From positions 1-43,612 of the forward strand of contig DATHSA010000027.1 of assembly GCA_035464675.1 (NCBI GenBank): a stretch of DNA of 43,612 nucleotides. The letters are read 5' to 3'. The notes beneath the pieces were generated by a model. The model searched no databases. It was not told where the DNA came from and worked only from the letters and a program-made list of their open reading frames with translations. Source of the DNA: JAUYIV01 sp035464675 (lineage in GTDB: Bacteria; Actinomycetota; Acidimicrobiia; Spongiisociales; UBA11373). This document shows, in pieces, positions 40,332 to 43,612 of this stretch. The translations under genes and the position numbers were made by a program. Position 1 is the stretch's first letter. Each line of letters opens with the position of its first letter.

Positions 40332-40954
40332 CCGACCGAGGCGAGCCAGTCCGTAACCGTCCTGGCGAGGAGGTCGAGCACCTCGCCCTCGTCCATCCCG
40401 GTTCGCTTGGGGACCTTGAAGCCGTGATCTGCGTCAGGGATCACCACCAGTGACGCTCCGGTGAGACCCTCCACGATCGGCTCCACCATCTCCGGCGGGC
40501 CCAGGCGATCACGCTCGCCCTGCACGAACAGCATCGGCGCGTCGATGTCATGCAGATGGGAGGTGTCCCTGGGCTCCGACTTGCCGATCGGCACGAGGGG
40601 GTATCCGAGGAAGAAGCACGCGATGACCGGGATGTCCAGGTGCGATGCCATCCGGCCACCCATCGACTTGCCTCCCAGCACCGGCCTGGACGGAGCGGCC
40701 GACGCCACTACGGCGCGGTGGCAGTCGAGCAGCGTACCCATCCGATTCGGGGCACGCCGGCCCTCTGCGACGTACGGATAGTCGAAGGTGACGACGCGAT
40801 GGCCGGCGGCGAGCCGCTCCCTCATGCCGGCCATGAACGGGTGGTCCTGACCTGCTCCGGCCCCGTGGGCGAGGACGATGGTGGCCGGCCCGTCACCCTC
40901 CTCGACGACGTCCACACGTCGGTCATCCGCCCATTCCAGAGAACGCCGTGTCAC
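40313..40954 (-). CDS. Alpha/beta-hydrolase (KANL3/Tex30-like or dienelactone-hydrolase-like)
   Basis: A 213-residue alpha/beta-hydrolase with the full triad: nucleophile Ser in GGKSMGG, acid in QGERDRLGPP and His in DADHGF. The LAHGAGAGQDHPFM phrase after the second strand and RPVLGGKSMGGRMASH are typical of the small bacterial family related to KANL3/Tex30. Substrate unknown. The GTG start at 40954 overlaps the acyl-CoA ligase stop by 4 bp (GTGA), so it is coupled to that gene and might act on its product, though this is only positional. Its 3' end overlaps the convergent phosphatase by 19 bp. Confidence 0.82.
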   Translation of the reverse strand: MTRRSLEWADDRRVDVVEEGDGPATIVLAHGAGAGQDHPFMAGMRERLAAGHRVVTFDYPYVAEGRRAPNRMGTLLDCHRAVVASAAPSRPVLGGKSMGGRMASHLDIPVIACFFLGYPLVPIGKSEPRDTSHLHDIDAPMLFVQGERDRLGPPEMVEPIVEGLTGASLVVIPDADHGFKVPKRTGMDEGEVLDLLARTVTDWLASVGQAGGS

Positions 40955-42636
40955 AGCGCCGAATCCCCGGGCCGTGCCGCCGCCGATCCCTCCCGCAGGG
41001 CGCGCTTCAACACCTTTCCGGAGGGATTGCGTGGAAGTGGATCGCTGCGGATGTCCCACTCCTCCGGGACCTTGAAGTCGGCGATTCGGCCGCCGAGGTG
41101 TGCAGCGAGCTCGGCGGTGGTCACCCGGCTCCTGGTCACCACGAACGCCTTGACTCGCTCCCCGAGGTCGGAGTCCGGCACGCCCACAACCGCCGCCTCG
41201 ATCACCGCCTCGTGGGTTTCGATCGCCTCCTCGACCTCCACCGAGTACACGTTCTCGCCACCTCTGATCACTACGTCCTTGGCTCGATCGGTGACATAGA
41301 GGAACCCCTCCTCGTCCAGGTGACCGAGATCGCCGGTGTGAAAGAAACCACTGCGAAACGCGGCGGCGTCTGCGTCCGGACGATTCCAGTACGCGGGCAT
41401 CACATGGGCTCCCCGAATCGCGATCTCACCCGTCTCGCCCGGCGGGAGGGGATCTCCAAAGGGATCGACGATCCTTATCTCGGCGGTGGGCGCGGCGATA
41501 CCGACCGAGTCCGGCCGCTTCAGGTAGTCGGGCCCGATGTTGAGTGTGCTGATCGCCGTCGTCTCGGTGAGGCCATAGCCCTGGATGAGGCGCTTCTCGA
41601 GACCCGGGAACGCCTCCGCCACGCGCTGCACCAGGTCGGGTGATGCAGGGGCTCCGCCGTACGAAATGCGGCGAACCGTCGAGAAGTCGCGCCGTCGCCA
41701 CACGCCGCTCTCGAGGACCCGGGCGACGATCGTCGGCACTCCGCCGAACCGGGTCACCCGCTCGCGCTCGATCACCTCGCCTGCAACCTCGGGATCGAAC
41801 CGGCCCGGTGGAAGGAACACCATGGCGTGGCCTCCGGCCACGAACGGCACCATCAGGGCGAGATTGGCGGTGGCGTGGAAGAGGGGGACGACGGTCAGAT
41901 CCACCTGCTTGCCCGCCTGCCGGTCCTCCCCCGTTGCGATTCGCGCCGCCGCGGTCATCGCCACCGAGTTGAGAAAGCCGGTCGCGACGTTGCGATGTGT
42001 GAGCGGCGCGCCCTTGGGGCGACCGGTCGTCCCCGATGTGTAGAAGAGGACGGCCGGCTCACCCTCGGGACGCCTCACCCCGGCAGAGGACAGGATGGGC
42101 CCGGCGGCGACAAGAGCGTCGAACGACACTCCGGGCGGGGGTGATCCCCCCCAGACAACGATCCGGTCGGCCGGATGCCCCGCTTCGAGCACGGCCTGAG
42201 CGCGGCGCGAATCGGCGAGGACCACCGAGATCCCGGCGTCGCTCAGCGCGAACGACAGCTCCGCCGGCGTCCACCAGGCATTGAGAGGCACGACCACGGC
42301 GTCGAGGAGAGCCCCTGCCCAGAACCCGACGACCCAGTCGGGGTGATTGGCCCCCAGGACCGCCAGCCTGTCGCCGGGAGCGATCCCGAAGCGTTCCCGG
42401 AGCCCTCCGGCCAGCCGACGCGCCCGGCCGAACACCTCCGCATGACTCAACCGGCGCTCGGCCTGGATCAGGAAGTCGGCGTCGCCGTGGCGCTCGCCCA
42501 ACGCAACGAACTCCGACAGGTGCCGGGGCCTGTCGACGAACGTGCGGGTCGGGAAACCCCCGATGTCCTCGACCTCCACGGCGTATTCGCCACCCGGCGC
42601 GATGAGCTGCTCTAGAGCGGCCTTGATCTCGGACAC
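40951..42636 (-). CDS. AMP-dependent acyl-CoA synthetase/ligase
   Basis: A 561-residue adenylate-forming enzyme. It activates a carboxylic acid with ATP and joins it to CoA. The P-loop-like motif is LFYTSGTTGRPKGAPLTH, then GYGLTETTAI, the hinge region HTGDLGHLDEEGFLYVTDRAKDVVIRGGENV, and the C-terminal catalytic Lys in PLPRNPSGKVLKR. This fits long- or medium-chain fatty acyl or aryl acid ligases; the acid is not determined. GTG 42636 has TACCCT 6 nt upstream, and the family N-terminus fits it. A longer frame reaches 42840 but would overlap the divergent pgl gene. Confidence 0.92.
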   Translation of the reverse strand: MSEIKAALEQLIAPGGEYAVEVEDIGGFPTRTFVDRPRHLSEFVALGERHGDADFLIQAERRLSHAEVFGRARRLAGGLRERFGIAPGDRLAVLGANHPDWVVGFWAGALLDAVVVPLNAWWTPAELSFALSDAGISVVLADSRRAQAVLEAGHPADRIVVWGGSPPPGVSFDALVAAGPILSSAGVRRPEGEPAVLFYTSGTTGRPKGAPLTHRNVATGFLNSVAMTAAARIATGEDRQAGKQVDLTVVPLFHATANLALMVPFVAGGHAMVFLPPGRFDPEVAGEVIERERVTRFGGVPTIVARVLESGVWRRRDFSTVRRISYGGAPASPDLVQRVAEAFPGLEKRLIQGYGLTETTAISTLNIGPDYLKRPDSVGIAAPTAEIRIVDPFGDPLPPGETGEIAIRGAHVMPAYWNRPDADAAAFRSGFFHTGDLGHLDEEGFLYVTDRAKDVVIRGGENVYSVEVEEAIETHEAVIEAAVVGVPDSDLGERVKAFVVTRSRVTTAELAAHLGGRIADFKVPEEWDIRSDPLPRNPSGKVLKRALREGSAAARPGDSAL

Positions 42637-42642
42637 GCTCTG

Positions 42643-42648
42643 AGGGTA
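42643..42648 (-). promoter_or_regulatory. -10-like TACCCT, leaderless-type promoter of the acyl-CoA ligase
   Basis: TACCCT on the minus strand lies 6 nt before GTG 42636. Confidence 0.5.
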
Positions 42649-42677
42649 TCCCGCATCTCGGGTGCGCGACATCGCGC

Positions 42678-42691
42678 CGATGCCCGATGCC
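42678..42691. repeat. Two-unit heptamer repeat CGATGCC
   Basis: CGATGCC occurs twice in tandem in the 85-bp gap between the divergent ligase and pgl genes. It resembles the GATGCCT unit at 31183. Confidence 0.4.
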
Positions 42692-42705
42692 CTGCGCGAC
42701 TCCCG

Positions 42706-42711
42706 TAGCAT
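42706..42711 (+). promoter_or_regulatory. -10-like TAGCAT before pgl
   Basis: TAGCAT lies 10 nt before ATG 42722, slightly wider than at other genes, implying a leader of a few bases at most. Confidence 0.35.
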
Positions 42712-42721
42712 TCCCGGGCTC

Positions 42722-43414
42722 ATGCGAATCAGGGTGTTCGGCGGCGCCGAAGCACTGGCCGACGCAGCGGCCGACGAAGTCGAGGCATGGCTCAGGGTCA
42801 TGACCGGCCCGAGGGTCATCGGGCTGTCCGGAGGCAGCACCCCCCGGCGCGCCTATGAACTGCTGGCGGAGCGACGAATCGGGTGGGCCGACGTCGAAGC
42901 CTGGCTCGTCGACGAGCGCCACGTTCCCACCGACCACGAGGACAGCAACGCCAGAATGATCCGGCGGACACTGTTCGACAGGGTCCCGGCCCACCTCCAC
43001 GAGGTGCCCTGGGACGAAGCTGCAGAGTCTGCCGCGGCCTACGAGATGACCCTCCGCGACATCCTCCCTGCCGGCCCCAACGGGCGCCCGCAGCCTGGAC
43101 TCGTGCTGCTCGGGGTGGGTGAGGATGGCCACACCGCTTCGCTCTTCCCCGGCTCCCCGGCGCTCGACGAACTGGAGCGCGACTTCGTGGCCGTCGAGGT
43201 ACCCGACCTCGGGTGGAGGCTCACGGCCACCCTCCCTCTCCTCGCCCGAGCCCGCCGGACCCTGATCATCGTTTCGGGCGAGCGGAAGGCTGACATCGTC
43301 GCGGAGGTGCTCGAAGGGGAGAGCGACCTTCCCGCGTCGCGTGTCAGCCGGGCGAGCCGAGACGCGCTGTGGCTGCTCGATGCTGCGGCAGCATCGAAAC
43401 TGCACGGGTTCTGA
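42722..43414 (+). CDS. pgl: 6-phosphogluconolactonase
   Basis: A 230-residue lactonase of the oxidative pentose phosphate pathway (DevB/Pgl type). Substrate-binding GLSGGSTPRRAYELL is followed by WLVDERHVPTDHEDSN (family DER-VP), then GVGEDGHTASLFPG with the catalytic His, and RLTATLPLL. ATG 42722 fits the family N-terminus MRIRVFGGAEAL. No zwf or opcA is adjacent, which is somewhat unusual for actinobacteria; divergent from an acyl-CoA ligase instead. Confidence 0.95.
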   Translation: MRIRVFGGAEALADAAADEVEAWLRVMTGPRVIGLSGGSTPRRAYELLAERRIGWADVEAWLVDERHVPTDHEDSNARMIRRTLFDRVPAHLHEVPWDEAAESAAAYEMTLRDILPAGPNGRPQPGLVLLGVGEDGHTASLFPGSPALDELERDFVAVEVPDLGWRLTATLPLLARARRTLIIVSGERKADIVAEVLEGESDLPASRVSRASRDALWLLDAAAASKLHGF

Positions 43415-43433
43415 GGCTTCATCCCGGGCCGAC

Positions 43434-43456
43434 TTCGCCCGCCTGCGGCGGGCGAA
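43434..43456. terminator. Strong hairpin after pgl
   Basis: TTCGCCCGCC (43434-43443) pairs perfectly with GGCGGGCGAA (43447-43456) around a 3-nt loop, starting 20 nt past the pgl stop. No T-tract. It overlaps the first copy of the 19-bp CCCGGGCCGACTTCGCCCG repeat (about 43423-43441), whose second copy is at about 43522-43540. Confidence 0.6.
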
Positions 43457-43542
43457 CAGACGCCGGTCGGCCCTCCTCCGCAGCCGGGGACCCTACCCCG
43501 GCGCGGCCGTTCTGATTCCTGCCCGGGCCGACTTCGCCCGAC

Positions 43543-43612
43543 GGGCGACGGGCGACGGGCGACGGGCGACGGGCGACGGGCGACGGGCGACGGGCGACGG
43601 GCGACGGGCGAC
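43543..43612. repeat. Tandem heptamer array, ten perfect GGGCGAC units, running off the window
   Basis: Exactly ten uninterrupted 7-bp GGGCGAC copies fill 43543-43612 and are cut by the window edge, so the true length is longer. The rest of the gap from 43457 holds only the second copy of the 19-bp direct repeat and no gene. Confidence 0.97.

Noticed and set aside
42637..42840. Longer N-terminus for the acyl-CoA ligase starting at 42840
   Set aside because: It runs antisense through the pgl start and the divergent promoters; the family N-terminus fits GTG 42636.
43543..43612. Tandem array considered as a CRISPR
   Set aside because: Units are 7 bp with no spacers and no cas genes nearby.

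Overview
This is a high-GC, gene-dense bacterial chromosome segment with no rRNA, tRNA, phage, transposase or CRISPR sequence that I can see. Gene content and protein style point to an actinobacterium: an actinobacterial-type DapC and DapE, GatCAB, a MurA with Asp in place of the catalytic Cys (as in mycobacteria), a MutT1-like Nudix and histidine-phosphatase module beside PPK1, stand-alone class III cyclases, and LCP-type glycopolymer ligation. Class Acidimicrobiia is my best guess, but that is inference from style and not from a phylogeny. Many transcription units begin with a TANNNT hexamer 6 to 10 nt before an ATG or GTG, the layout expected of leaderless mRNAs; I used this to choose several starts.

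Layout. 1-2.6 kb: tail of a beta-propeller protein, an SRPBCC protein and an alpha/beta-hydrolase fused to a class III cyclase. 2.6-6.2 kb: a heterodimeric ABC exporter with one degenerate ATP site. 6.3-8.4 kb: pgpA, a DUF3179 lipoprotein and a 66-residue membrane protein. 8.6-13.4 kb: cell-envelope glycopolymer genes (an LCP ligase facing a WecA-like transferase, a nucleotide-sugar epimerase and a flippase). 13.4-17.0 kb: aminopeptidase N and an atypical SDR. 17.2-21.1 kb: gatC-gatA-gatB plus a coupled HAD phosphatase. 21.2-24.1 kb: dapC-dapD-dapE for meso-DAP/lysine. 24.2-25.9 kb: a small membrane protein, an NTF2-like/cyclase fusion and a small charged protein. 26-31.1 kb: cysteine desulfurase, mnmA, ligA and a USP-CBS protein. 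31.3-35.3 kb: a hydrolase lacking its nucleophile, a second SRPBCC protein, an enoyl-CoA hydratase, meaB with a lipoprotein, and an Nfu protein. 35.4-37.3 kb: murA and rpiB, divergent. 37.4-40.3 kb: ppk1 fused to a Nudix domain, followed by a SixA-like phosphatase. 40.3-43.4 kb: hydrolase, acyl-CoA ligase and 6-phosphogluconolactonase.

The genes are tightly packed. Most same-strand neighbours overlap by 1-4 bp (ATGA, GTGA or TGATG), so translational coupling is common. Short tandem repeats with a 7-bp period (GGGCGAC and variants, ATACGCG, CCAGCAA and others) lie in at least ten intergenic gaps, often right at the 3' ends of genes; a ten-copy array runs off the right edge.

The most notable items are the PPK1-Nudix fusion with its coupled phosphatase (a re-cut version of the mycobacterial ppk1-mutT1 locus), the heptameric intergenic repeats, and the leaderless promoter pattern. 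Several enzymes have altered key residues (hydrolase Ser to Gly, SDR Lys to Arg, cyclase Lys to Asn, ABC Glu to Asp and His to Tyr, MurA Cys to Asp).
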